Below, in pieces: positions 22,645-33,850 of a DNA stretch of 64,000 nucleotides (its first letter is position 1; the number at the start of each line of letters is the position of its first letter). The notes under the pieces were generated by a model. That model searched no databases. It saw only the letters and a program-made list of their open reading frames with translations, and was not told the DNA's origin. The DNA comes from Stomoxys calcitrans (Eukaryota > Arthropoda > Insecta > Diptera > Muscidae). The translations under genes and the position numbers were made by a program. Location: positions 124,348,458 through 124,412,457 of the forward strand of contig NC_081552.1 in the NCBI RefSeq assembly GCF_963082655.1, read 5' to 3'.

Positions 22645-23628
22645 GTTGTCAAGCATTGGTTCCGAAACACTCTCTTTAAAGAACGCCAAAGAAATAAAGA
22701 CTCACCCTATAACTTTAACAACCCTCCGTCAACCACATTTAATATTGAAGAGTACGAACGTAATGTACAAACCAAGTTTGAAACCGCCTCAACTGCGGAA
22801 AATTGCCAACGTGATTCAGTCTCACCGATGCAATCTTCCCATTCGATGGGAAGCATTAACGAATATATAAACACCCAACGAGCAGAAGGTAAAGGCATAG
22901 GACCAGAACATTCATCAGCTCCAGAGGAAGAATGCTTTTCCTCGAGATTAGAGGCTCAAAATAAAGCAGGGCACATTAGCAATTTGCCAAAAAACCACGG
23001 CAATATTGAACCTCAAGAGATTTCGGAGCCATTAAGCTCAACTAGAAATTCTCCAATTGCTGAAACACAAGAGTATGGCTTACTCTCCGGAGAGCGAAAG
23101 AACAGAATCAGCAGACAGGATGAAGCTCAGTCGATGAGCACAGTCACAGAACACATTAACTTTGAAGAGAAATCTGAAAGCAATAGTTCAGACGCCCACT
23201 CACGACCGCAAACTCCACACAGCATTCACACGGGGACTATGTGCTCCAATATGACGGAAAGTCAGAGTCAAGAGTTAGAGGGTCTTTCTCTAAGCCAAAT
23301 GGGCCCACCAAAAAATCACCAAACTCTCACCGCTCCCACTCAAAACACCGATCGAGTAATTATCAACAATTCAAGTAGTACAGGGCTTACCAACAACAAC
23401 AGACTGTTTGAAAAGCATTCGCGCTCGCCTCAATATGATAGCAACTCCAACTCATCCACGTCATCCAACACGGTAGGCAAGAGAGCAAATCGAACGCGCT
23501 TTACAGACTATCAGATCAAAGTGCTGCAGGAATTCTTCGAGAACAACTCGTATCCGAAAGATAGTGACCTGGAATATTTGAGCAAGCTGTTGTTACTGTC
23601 GCCGCGAGTAATTGTGGTATGGTTCCAA
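22645..23628 (+). CDS. zfh2: zfh2 exon: end of one homeodomain, linker, start of the next
   Basis: 984 bp, 328 codons, phase 0 at both ends. Codons 1-17 ([17 protein letters not shown]) complete the homeodomain begun at 20170; residue 50 is Arg. A conserved tail follows, [11 protein letters not shown]. The middle 240 or so residues are Ser/Asn/Gln/Thr-rich and probably disordered. From 23479 the next homeodomain begins ([20 protein letters not shown]) and runs to residue 50 (VVWFQ) at 23628. An in-frame ATG at 22621 lies before the acceptor CAG (22642-22644) and is not a start: the homeodomain would be headless. Donor GTAAGT at 23629. The exon pairs the two homeodomains in the order expected for fly zfh2. 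Confidence 0.93.
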
Positions 23629-23684
23629 GTAAGTATACACTGCTATACAAAATTTACCCAACTAAACTTCTCAAAATATTTTAG

Positions 23685-25307
23685 AACGCCCGTCAAAAGC
23701 AGCGTAAAATTTACGAAAATCAACCGAACACCACAGTGTGTGACTCTGAGGAAAAGAAACAAAATATAAATTACGCTTGCAAGAAGTGTAATTTAGTTTT
23801 TCAGCGTTATTACGAGTTAATTCGTCACCAGAAAAACCACTGCTTCAAAGAGGAAAATAACAAACGTTCTGCCAAGGCGCAAATAGCTGCTGCTCAAATA
23901 GCTCAAAACCTCAGTTCGGAAGATTCCAATTCTTCGATAGATATAAATAGCACCACCACGCCGGTCCTTTTATCACACCAAAGCCCGTTGGCCCAAAGTC
24001 CATCCGTCATGACTGGATACAACAAAAACTTGCGCCTGAACCGATCAATTATCAGTGGATTTCCATCTAAATCTAGCGATGATGTTGATCTTCAATTGAT
24101 GAAATGCGGCAAGTGTCATTTGTCATTTTCTGAAGTGCATCATTTACGCCAACATCAGTTAATGCATCTGTTCAAAGATAACTTGTGTTCCACAGAAGAG
24201 CCGACGAATATTGAGTCAAACCCTTTTTACAGCCTACTTGAACAACTACATCACAAGGCTGACGCAAAGCTCGCCAAACAGGTCGATTCCAGCAACAAAT
24301 CATATATTAATAAGCGAAAATATTCCGATGCTCTGTCGAAAGAAGAAGAAAATTTTTCACTCGATTCGTACTCTTCTAGTTTCGGATATCAAGCTCCGGC
24401 AAACATGAATAATCTGCTCTACCAAAATCTCATAAGAACTGAAGATAAATACGAAAATTCAGATTTGCCCGAAATGAACGATGACTTTCTACGAAGTATG
24501 GAACAAAAGAAATTTAAAAATTATGATTTTCTCATTCAATACTATGAGAAAAATGAACAAAAGAGAGATGACAACTTCGAACTCGTCAAAAATAAAAAGC
24601 CAAATATCGAGTCCTTGTGGCAGTACTACCAACTCATGGAGTCCTACAAATACTTTCAACTTGAATATCCATCACAGTCCCTAAATGAACGGATGCTACC
24701 TATGAATGCAGCGGAACTGCTAAAGAACAAAAACAATAGAACATCAAGTAATTGCAGCAGTACTGACTGTGAGGCAATTAATATAGGCGATATTGCAAAC
24801 TACAAGCTTTCAGATTTAATATACAAAGACTGCGACGATAAAACTCACAGTTCATCGAAGTCAAAAGAGAGCGAAGATTTGCATCAAAAGTCTACAAGCG
24901 ATAGCCAAGAAAACAGAGTCAAACAACTGCTCGTGAAACCCTCAGAGAAAATAGACCAACTTGATGGTTTACTTGAAGTAAATTCTCAAGACGCTTTCAA
25001 TGGTAGCCTAGGTGATGAGAAATGCAATCGCATTTTGAAAAACGTAGATGCGAATGTCAAACGCGGAAGCTGCAGCCCGTTTGCCTTCTCATCAGAATTA
25101 AAGTCTGTTTCGCAGGCTATGCACCTAATGTGTAGGTCAAATGCAAAGAACGGTCTGTCCGAATTTCCAATAACAAATAGAGTTGTAGGGACGAAAAACA
25201 ATCTAAAGAATAACTTATTTTGTAATGATCGCACTGAAAGCCCAGAAAATATTGACAAAATAATGAATGATGTGGAGACGATAAAATTTGTAAATCATGT
25301 GATTCAA
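23685..25307 (+). CDS. zfh2: zfh2 exon: homeodomain C end, two zinc fingers, long linker
   Basis: 1623 bp, 541 codons, phase 0. It starts after a 56-bp intron (23629-23684, acceptor ATTTTAG) with [13 protein letters not shown], completing the second homeodomain (residues 51-60). A C2H2 finger follows ([20 protein letters not shown]), with the ZFHX-specific tail [14 protein letters not shown] and SSEDSNSS. A second finger is [20 protein letters not shown] at about 24101-24170. The rest is acidic, Ser/Asn-rich linker with a few conserved-looking blocks ([19 protein letters not shown]). The frame continues only two codons past the donor GTAAGT at 25308 before a stop. The family's final homeodomain is not encoded here and must lie downstream, beyond 64000, unless this transcript ends early. 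Confidence 0.93.
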
Positions 25308-25483
25308 GTAAGTTAACCATAGCAATTTTCGATATCTAGTGGTGTTACACTCCAAATGGATAATCAGTGGATTGAGAAGTCCACATATATGTATATACAT
25401 GCATATGCCTGTATATTTATATACGGATATAAATATATAAGCATATATGCTTTAAAAGCATATATATATAATTAAATGGGGCC
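25308..25483 (+). other. Start of the last visible zfh2 intron
   Basis: Donor GTAAGT followed directly by TAA in frame. AT-rich, with short TATATA runs near 25388-25470. The intron extends at least 38.7 kb to the window end. Confidence 0.6.
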
Positions 25484-26155
25484 TATGGACAATAAAAGAT
25501 TTGTCAATTTTTAACAATACATCATAGAACATTTTTATAGTACTGTATACATTTTTAGTATAATTCCTTGTAAAGAAATGAATAATAAAAAAATGTAAAA
25601 TATGAACATGAATAAAATAAAACTCAAACAAAGGGCGTCGAAACTATTAAACAAAATGCATTTTTATTTGGGTCACTTTATTTTAAATGGAATCCAATTG
25701 CGTACACCCGTTTGGGTGAAAATACACTTGTCTCCCTTAACCACTGTGCAAATCTCAACAAAGCTATGCCACTTAAAAAAGAACCAACAAGTAAACCTAC
25801 AACCGAACCAACATCTGCTTTGACGCATTTGTATGTACATCGATATATGTATGATATGACTAGCTGTCTGGAGGCCACCGTAACGCAGAGGCTAGCATGT
25901 CCGTCTATGACGCTGAACTATCAGAAAAATTCTTCGCACTGCGGCACGCCGTTCGGACACGACTATAAAAAGGAGGCTTCTTATCATTGAGCTTAAACTT
26001 GAATCGGACAGCACTCATTGATAAGTGAAAAGTTTGCCCCTGTTCCTTAGTGGAATGTTCATGGGCAAAATTTGCACTGACTAGCTGGCCCGATGTACTG
26101 TACTACACCCTAAAGTGGACTTTTGAAATTGAATGTTTCATTAAATGTTAAGAAG
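25484..26155 (+). repeat. Repeat X, copy 1 (interrupted by a SINE)
   Basis: Begins ATGGACAATAAAAGATTTGTC; includes ACAAAGGGCGTCGAAAC, CCACTGTGCAAATCTCAAC and ACCTACAACCGAACCAACAT; ends TGACTAGCTGGCCCG..TTGAATGTTTC. A second copy starts immediately after (26158) and is scattered to 33850 by later insertions. Class unknown: no coding sequence and no inverted ends seen. Confidence 0.7.
25867..26077 (+). mobile_element. tRNA-derived SINE with 10-bp target-site duplication
   Basis: The head resembles a tRNA gene: GGAGGCCACCGTAACGCAGA with an A-box-like GCAGAGGCTAGCATG. The expected B box (GGTTCGAAT type) is missing, because GACGCTGAAC runs straight into TATCAGAAAAA. The body has GGCACGCCGTTCGG, CTATAAAAAGGAGGC, CTTAAACTTGAATCGGAC and CCCCTGTTCCTTAGTGGAAT. 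It is flanked by perfect TGACTAGCTG repeats at 25857-25866 and 26078-26087, and the other X copy carries a single TGACTAGCTG near 33783-33792, the empty site. SINEs of this type are copied by LINE machinery. Confidence 0.88.
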
Positions 26156-26186
26156 CTTGTGGACAATAAAAGATTTGTCTATTTTT

Positions 26187-27825
26187 ATACCCACCACCGA
26201 AGGATGGGGGTATATTCATTTTGTCATTCCGTTTGCAACACATCGAAATATCCATTTCCGACCCTATAACGTATATATATTCTTGATCAGCGTGAAAATC
26301 TAAGACGATCTAGACATGTCCGTCCGTCTGTCTGTTGAAATCACGCTACAGCCTTTAAAAATAGAGATATTGAGCTGAAATTTTGCACAGATTCTTTTTT
26401 TGTCCATAAGGTTAAGTTCGAAGATGGGCTATATCGGACTATATCTTGATATAGCCCCCATATAGACCGATCCTCCGATTTAGGGTCTTAGGCCCATAAA
26501 AGCCACATTTATTATCCGATTTTGCTGAAATTTGGGACAATGAGTTGCGTTAGGCCTTTCGACTTCCTCTGTTAATTTGGCCCAGATCGGTTCAGATTTG
26601 GATATAGCTGTCATATAGACCGATCCTCCGGTTTAGGGTCTTAGGCCCACAAAAGCCACATTTATTATCCGATTTTGATGAAATTCGGGACCGTGAATTG
26701 TGTAAGGCCCATCGACATCCTACGTTAATTTGGCTCAGATCGGTTCAGATTTGGATATAGCTGCCATATAGACCGATCCTCCGGTTTAGGGTCTTAGGCC
26801 CACAAAAGCCACATTTATTATCCGATTTTGATGAAATTCGGGACAGTGAATTGTGTAAGGCCCATCGACATCCTACGTTAATTTGGCTCAGATCGGTTCA
26901 GATTTGGATATAGCTGCCATATAGACCGATCCTCCGATTTATGGTGTTAGGTCCATAAAAGCCACATTTATTATCCGATTTTGCTGAAATTTGGGACAGT
27001 GAGTTGTGTTAGGCCCTTCGACATCTTTCTTTAATTTGATCCAGATCGGTTCAGATTTGGATATAGCTGCCATATAGACCTATTTCTTGATTTATTGTTT
27101 TGGGCCCATAAAATGCTCATTTATTGTCCGATGTCGCCTAAATTTAAGACAGTGAGTTAAGTTAAGCCCCTTGACATACTTCTGCAATATCGCACAGATC
27201 GGTTCAGAGTTGGATACAGCTGCCATATAGACCGATATCTAGATTTTAGGTTTTGGGGCCATAAAAACGCATTTATTGTCCGATGTCGCTGAAATTTGAG
27301 ACAGTGAGTTTGGTTAGGCTCTTCGACGTCCTTCTTCAATTTCGCCCAGATCGGTCCAGATTTCAATATAGCTGTCATATAGACCGATCTCTCGATCTAA
27401 GAATTTGGGCCCATAAAAGAGTCATTTATTGTCCGAAATTTGGGACAGTGCTTTGTGTTGGGCTCTTCGACACTTCTATCCAACAAGATTTGCATATAGC
27501 TGCCATGTAGACCGATATCTCGATTTAAAGTCTTGGCCCCATAAAAGGCGCATTTATAATCCGATTTCACTGAAATTTGACACAGTGACTTATGTTCGGC
27601 TTTTCGACATCCGTGTCGTATATGGTTCAGATTGGTTTATTTTTAGATATTGCTAGTGTATTTATTAGTATTTGGTCCAAATCGGAACATAATTTGATAT
27701 AACTGATATGGGACATAAGGTATGAAATTTTAACCGAATTTTGATGAAAAGAGGTTTACATATATACCCAAGGTGGTGGGTATCCAAAGTTCGGTCCGGC
27801 CGAACTTAACGCCTTTTTACTTGTT
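26187..27825 (+). mobile_element. Complete family B element inserted in repeat X
   Basis: Full structure: ATACCCACCACCGAAGG start, mini-me core, about nine 153-bp units, GTTCGGTCCGGCCGAAC hairpin, TTTTTACTTGTT end. The left flank GATTTGTCTATTTTT and right flank AACAATACATC are contiguous in X copy 1 at 25498-25521. No bases are duplicated. Two units are nearly identical (about 26620-26930), suggesting recent unit amplification. Confidence 0.88.
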
Positions 27826-27978
27826 AACAATACATCGTAGAACATTTTTATAGTATTGTATACATTTTTATTATTGTTCCTTGCGAAAAAATTAATAATA
27901 AAATATGCAAAATATGAACATGAATAAAATAAAACTCAAACAAAGGGCGTCGAAACTATTAAACAATATGCATTTTTA
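27826..27978 (+). repeat. Repeat X, copy 2, middle part
   Basis: Matches 25514-25668 (AACAATACATC..ACAAAGGGCGTCGAAAC..ATGCATTTTTA) and is then interrupted by a family A element at ATTTTTA|ATACCC. Confidence 0.8.
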
Positions 27979-28545
27979 ATACCCTCCACCATTCTGTTTG
28001 TAACTATTCGTCTAAGACCCCATAAAGTATATAAATTCTTGATCGTCATGCCATTCTAAGTCGATCTTGCCATGTCCGTCCGTCTGTCTGTCGAAAGCAC
28101 GATAACATTCGAAGGAGCAAAGCTAGCGACTTGAAATTTTGCACAAATACTTCTTATTAGTGTAGGTCGGTTGGGATTGTAAATAGGATATATCGGCCCA
28201 TGTTTTGATATAGCTGCTATGTAAACCGATCGCAGATCTTGACTTCTTGAGCCACTAAAAGGCACAATTCTTATTCGATATGGCTGAAATTTAGCATGAC
28301 GTGTTTTATTATGACTTCTAATAACTGTGCCAAATTTGGTTCAAATCGACCCATAACCTGGTATAGATACCATATAAACCGAACTGGGATCTTGACTTCT
28401 TGAGCCTCCAGGGGGCGTAATTATTATCCGATTTTGCTGAAATTTGGTACAACGGCTTCTTCCACTACCTTCAATTTACGTGTCAAATATGGCCAAATCT
28501 GTCTATAGCCTAATACAGATCCCACATAAACCGATCTCTCTTTTT
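27979..28545 (+). mobile_element. Family A element A1, 5' part
   Basis: Starts ATACCCTCCACCATTCTG (a short deletion right after the terminus), has the core with GTCCGTCCGTCTGTCTG, and about three units up to AAACCGATCTCTC, where a B element has inserted. It resumes at 31914 and ends at 32114. Confidence 0.75.
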
Positions 28546-28766
28546 ATACCCACCAGCGAAGGATGGGGGTATATTCATTTTGTCATTCCGTTTGCAACAC
28601 ATCGAAATATCCATTTCCGACCCTATAAAGTATTTATATTCTTGATCAGCGTAAAAATCTAAGACGATCTAGACATGTCCGTCCGTCTGTCGGTCTGTCT
28701 GTTGAAATCACGCTACAGTCTTTAAAAATAGAGATATTGAGCTGAAATTTTGCACAGATTCTTTTT
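28546..28766 (+). mobile_element. Family B element B1, 5' part, nested in A1
   Basis: ATACCCACCAGCGAAGGATG start and core, cut at TGCACAGATTCTTTTT by family A element A2. Continues at 30721 with TTTCCATAAGCAGGTTAAG. Confidence 0.82.
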
Positions 28767-30720
28767 ATACCCTCCACCATAAGATGGGGGGTATACTAAT
28801 TTCGTCATTCTGTTTGTAACTACTCGAAATATTCGTCTGAGACCCCATAAAGTATATATATTCTTGATCGTCGTGACATTTTATGTCGATCTAGCCATGT
28901 CCGTCCGTTTGTCCGTCCGTCCGTCCGTCCGTCCGTCTGTCTGTCGAAAGCACGCTAACTTCCGAAGGAGTAAAGCTAGCCGCTTGAAATTTTGCACAAA
29001 TACTTCTTATTAGTGTAGGTCGGTTGGTATTGTAAATGGGCCATATCGGTCCATGTTTTGATATAGCTGCCATATTAACCGATCTTGGGTCTTGACTTCT
29101 TGAGCCTCTAGAGTGCGCAATTCTTATCCGATTGGGATGAAATTTTGCACGACGTGTTTTGCTATGATATCCAACAACTGTGCTAAGTATGGTTCAAATC
29201 GGTCCATAACCTGATATAGCTGCCATATAAACCGATCTTGGGTCTTGACTTCTTGAGCCTCTAACGTGCGCAGTTCTTATCCTATCAGAATGAAATTTTG
29301 CATGACGTGTTTTGTTATGATATCCAACAACTGTGCCAAGTATGGTTCAAATCGGTCCATAACCTGATATAGCTGCCATATAAACCGATCTTGGGTCTTG
29401 ACTTCTTGAGCCTCTAGAGTGCGCAGTTCTTATCCTATCAGAATGAAATTTTGCATGACGTGTTTTGTTATTATATCCAACAACTGTGCCAAGTATGGTT
29501 GAAATCGGCCCATAACCTGATATAGCCGCCATATAAACCGATCTGGGGTCTTGACTTCTTGAGCCTCTAGAGTGCGCAATTCCTATCCGAATGGAATGGA
29601 ATTTCGCACGACGTGTTTTGCTATTATATTCAACAACTGTGCCAAGAATGGTTTAAATCGGTCCATAACCTGATATAGCTGCCATATAAACCGATCTTGG
29701 GTCTTGACTTCTTGAGCCTCTAGAGGGCACAATTCTTATCCGATTTGAATGAATTTTTTGCACGAAGTATTTCGTTATGATATCCAACAACTGTGCCAAG
29801 TATGGTTTAAATCGGTCCATAACCTGATATAGCTGCCATATAAACCGATCTTGGGTCTTGACTTCTTGAGCCTCTAGAGTGCGCAATTCTTATCCGATTG
29901 AAATGAAATTTTGCACGACGTGTTTTGTTATTATATCCAACAACTGTGCCAAGTATGGTTGAAATCGGCCCATAACCTGATATAGCTGCCATATAAACCG
30001 ATCTGGGGTCTTGATTTCTTGAGCCTCTAGAGTGCGCAATTCTTATCCGAATGGAATGGAATTTCGCACGACGTGTTTTGTTATTATATTCAACAACTGT
30101 GCCAAGTATGGTTTAAATCGGTCCATAACCTGATATAGCTGCCATATAAACCGATCTTGGGTCTTGACTTCTTGAGCCTCTAGAGGGCGCAATTCCTATC
30201 CGATTTGGCTGAAATTTTGCATGACGTATTTTATTTTTACTTTCAACAACTGTGTCAAATATGGTTCAAATCGGTTCATAACCTGATATAGCTGCCATAT
30301 AAACCGATCTGGGATCTTGACTTCTTGACCCCTAGAAGTCGCAATTATTATCCGATATGCCTGAAATTTTGTACGACGGATCCTCTCATGACCATCAACA
30401 AACGTGTTTATTATGGTCTGAATCGGACTATAGCCCGATACAGATCCCATATAAATCGTTCTCTCTATTTTACTTCGTGAGCCCCAATGGGCGCAATTCT
30501 TATACGAATTGGCTGAAATTTTACACAGGTCTCCAACATATAATTTAATTGTGGTCCGAACCTGACCATATCTTGATATCGTTTTATTGGCAGAGCAACT
30601 CTTTTCTTATATTCTTTTTTGCCTAAGAAGAGATGCCGGGAAAAGAACTCGACAAATGCGATCCATGGTGGAGGGTATATAAGATTCGGCCCGGCCGAAC
30701 TTAGCACGCTTTTACTTGTT
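28767..30720 (+). mobile_element. Family A element A2, complete, nested in B1
   Basis: Longest intact A: TATACCCTCCACCATAAG start, extended (CCGT)n run at about 28905-28944, about eleven 153-bp units, several nearly identical to one another, and 3' GATTCGGCCCGGCCGAAC plus TTAGCACGCTTTTACTTGTT. Uninterrupted B copies read CAGATTCTTTTTTTGTCCAT across this site. Confidence 0.87.
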
Positions 30721-31913
30721 TTTCCATAAGCAGGTTAAGTTCGAAGATGGGCTATATCGGACTATATCTTGATATAGCCCCCATATAGACCGATCCGCCG
30801 ATTTAGGGCCTTAGACAGTGAGTTGTCTTAGGCCCTTCGACATGTTTCTTTAATTTGGTCCAGATCGCTTCAGATTTGGATATAGCTGCCATATAGACCG
30901 ATCCTCCGGTTTAGGGTCTTAGGCCCACAAAAGCCACATTTATTATCCGATTTTGATGGAATTCGGGGCAGTGAATTGTGTAAGGCCCATCGACATCCTT
31001 CGTTAATTTGGCGCAGATCGGTTCAGATTTGGATATAGCTGCCATATAGATCGATCCTCCGATTTATGGTGTAAGGCCCATAATAGCCACATTCATTATC
31101 CGATTTTGCTGAAATTTGGGACAGTGAGATGTGTTAGGCCCTTTGACATATTTCTTCAATTTGGTCCAGATCGGTTCAAATTTGGATATAGCTGCCATAT
31201 AGACCGATTTCTTGATTTATGGTTTTGGGCCCATAAAATGCTCATTTATTGCCCGATGTCCCCGAAATTTGGAACAGTGAGTTAAGTTAAGCCTATTGAC
31301 ATACTTCTGCAATATCGCACAGATCGGTCCAGATTTGGATATAGTTGCCATATAGACCGATATCTAGGTTTTAGGTTTTGGGGCCATAAAAGACGCATTT
31401 ATTGTCCGATGTCGCTGAAATTTGAGACAGTGAGTTTGGTTAGGCTCTTCGACGTCCTTCTTCAATTTTGCCCAGATCGGTCCAGATTTGAATATAGCTG
31501 CCATATACACCGATCTCTGGATTTAAGGTTTAGGTCCCATAAAAGAGGCATTTATTGTCCGATTTCGCCGAAATTTGGGACAGTGCTTAGTGTTAGGCTC
31601 TTCGACATGTTTATGCAAATTGGCCCAAATCGGTCCAGATTTGGATATAGCTGCCATGTAGACCGATATCTCGATTTAAAGTCTTGGCCCCATAAAAGGC
31701 GCATTTATAATCCGATTTCACTGAAATTTGACACAGTGACTTATGTTCGGCTTTTCGACATCCGTGTCGTATATAATTCAGATTGGTATGAGGTATATGA
31801 GTATAAGGTATGAAATTTTCACCGAATTTTGATGAAAGGTGGTTTACATATATACCCGAGGTGGTGGGTATCCAAAGTTCGGCCCGGCCGAACTTAACGC
31901 CTTTTTACTTGTT
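30721..31913 (+). mobile_element. Family B element B1, 3' part
   Basis: Resumes after the A2 insertion and runs through about seven units to CGGCCCGGCCGAACTTAACG and TTTTTACTTGTT. Its final units (about 31380-31790) are almost identical to those of the B at 14244-15550 (15020-15430). Confidence 0.82.
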
Positions 31914-32114
31914 ATTTTTGAGCCCCTAAAGGACGCAATTCTTATTCGAATTGGGTGAAAATTTACACAATGGTCTTCAACATTTAATTCAATTATGGTC
32001 GGAATTCTTTGTTTGCCTAAAAAGAGATATCGGGAAAAGAACTCGACAAATGCGATCTATGGTTGAGGGTATATAAGATTCGGCCCGGCCGAACTTAGCA
32101 CGATTTTAGTTGTT
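31914..32114 (+). mobile_element. Family A element A1, 3' end
   Basis: Resumes ATTTTTGAGCCCCTAAAGGA and ends at TTCGGCCCGGCCGAA, TTAGCACGATTTTAGTTGTT. It closes the outermost layer of the nest. Confidence 0.75.
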
Positions 32115-33850
32115 TTATTTCAAGTTTTTTGCCTGTTAGGGCAAAGATAATTAAATTTCTCAGTTTGTGTTTGATTCTCTTTCGAGATGAGCTCAATGAT
32201 CGGAGATTTTCTTTGAAAATGGAATAGAAAAGCCAGAGAACGCAACACATACCAACCAATATGGGACGCGTTTCGTCTTTGGTTAGAAGACTTTTCTAAC
32301 CGTTGATATGTTGCATTTGTATCGCATTTATTGCGGAAACGCCTCTATGGTACAAATACCCCATTAACCATGCTCGACAACCCTGTCTATTAGCTGTACT
32401 TTTCCCAATGCATGTGTTGGGGTAATCACAGATTTTTTGTCTGCAACGATTACACTACTTCCATGGTAGCACATGATTTAGTGTATCTTTTGGAAGTTGT
32501 ATTGATGGCTTCGAACGCTAGATAACGGCATCGGCTCTCGCTGTTGCTCTGTTTTTATACCCTCCACCATAAGATGGGGGGTATACTAATTTCGTCATTC
32601 TGTTTGCAACTACTCGAAATATTCGTCTGAGACCCCATAAAGTATATATATTCTTGATCGTCGCGACATTTTATGTCGATCTAGCCATGTCCGTCCGTCT
32701 GTCCGTCCGTCCGTCCGTCCGTCCGTCCATCTGTCTGTCGAAAGCACGCTAACTTCCGAAGGAGTAAAGCTAGCCGCTTGAAATTTTGCACAAATACTTC
32801 TTATTAGTGTAGGTCGGTTGGTATTGTAAATGGGCCATATCGGTTCATGTTTTGATATAGCTGCCATATAAACCGATCTTGGGTCTTGATCTTGGGACGC
32901 GTTTCGTCTTTGGTTAGAAGACTTTTCTAACCGTTGATATGTTGCATTTGTATCGCATTTATTGCGAAAACGCCTCTATGGAACAAATACCCCATTAACC
33001 ATGCTCGACAACCCTGTCTATTAGCTGTACTTTTCTCAATGCATGTGTTCGGGTAATCACAGATTTTTTGTCTGCAACAATTACACTACTTCCATGGTAG
33101 CACATGATTTAGTGTATCTTTTGGAAGTTGTATTGATGGCTTCGAACGCTAGATACGGCATCGGCTCTCGCTGTTGCTCTGTTTTTTTTTTTTTTTTCAT
33201 TTCAGGTTTTTTGCTTGTTAGGGCGAAGATGTAAAGTAAAGAAGTAAAGTAAAGAAGTAAATTTCACAAATTTTGTTTGTTTCTATTTTGAGATGAGCTC
33301 AATGGTCGGAAATTTTCTTTGCAATCAGAGATCGCAACATTCACCAACCTCTACGGGACGCGTTTCATCTTTGGTTAGAAGACTTTTCAACCATATTAGG
33401 TGTGATGGCAAATACCCCATTAACCACGCTTGACATCCATGTCTATTAGCCGTACTTTTCCCAGTACATGTGTTCGTGTAATGACAGATTTTCATGGTAT
33501 CATGGTAGCACATAATTTAGCGCATCTGTTGGGACTTGTATTGATGGGTTCGAACGCTAGATAACGGCATTTTTAATTGCATAACTTTATTTTGAATGGA
33601 ATCCAAATTCGAACACCGGATTTGGGGATTATACGTTTGTCTTCCTTAACCACTGTGCAAATCTCAACATAGCTATTTACAGCTAACTTAAAAAAGAACC
33701 AACAACCAAACCAACAAATAAACCTACAACCGAACCAACATCTGGTTTAACGCATTTATAAGTACATCGATGTATGTATGATATGACTAGCTGGCCCGGT
33801 GTACTTCGCTATACCCTAAAGTAGACTTTTAAAATTGAATGTTTCTTTAA
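32115..33850 (+). repeat. Repeat X, copy 2, remainder with internal duplication
   Basis: Holds 32263-32553 and 32894-33184 as a direct duplication (GGGACGCGTTTCGTCTTTGG through TCTCGCTGTTGCTCTG, offset about 631 bp), a family A fragment between them, and a third, more diverged partial copy from about 33198. The last 280 bp (33571-33850) match the end of X copy 1 and carry the SINE-free TGACTAGCTG site. Similarity of TCGAGATGAGCTCAATGATC to the start of the 521-bp duplication near 6843 links X to the LINE region. Confidence 0.7.
32557..32890 (+). mobile_element. Family A 5' fragment inside repeat X
   Basis: ATACCCTCCACCATAAGATG start, core, and a (GTCC)n run at about 32692-32735; it breaks off in the first unit after CCGATCTTGGGTCTTGA. 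The 3' end is missing, perhaps lost when the flanking X segment duplicated. Confidence 0.75.

Noticed and set aside
28979..30700. Regularly spaced direct repeats resembling a CRISPR array
   Set aside because: Units are contiguous 153-bp tandem repeats without unique spacers, in a fly genome, within a transposon.
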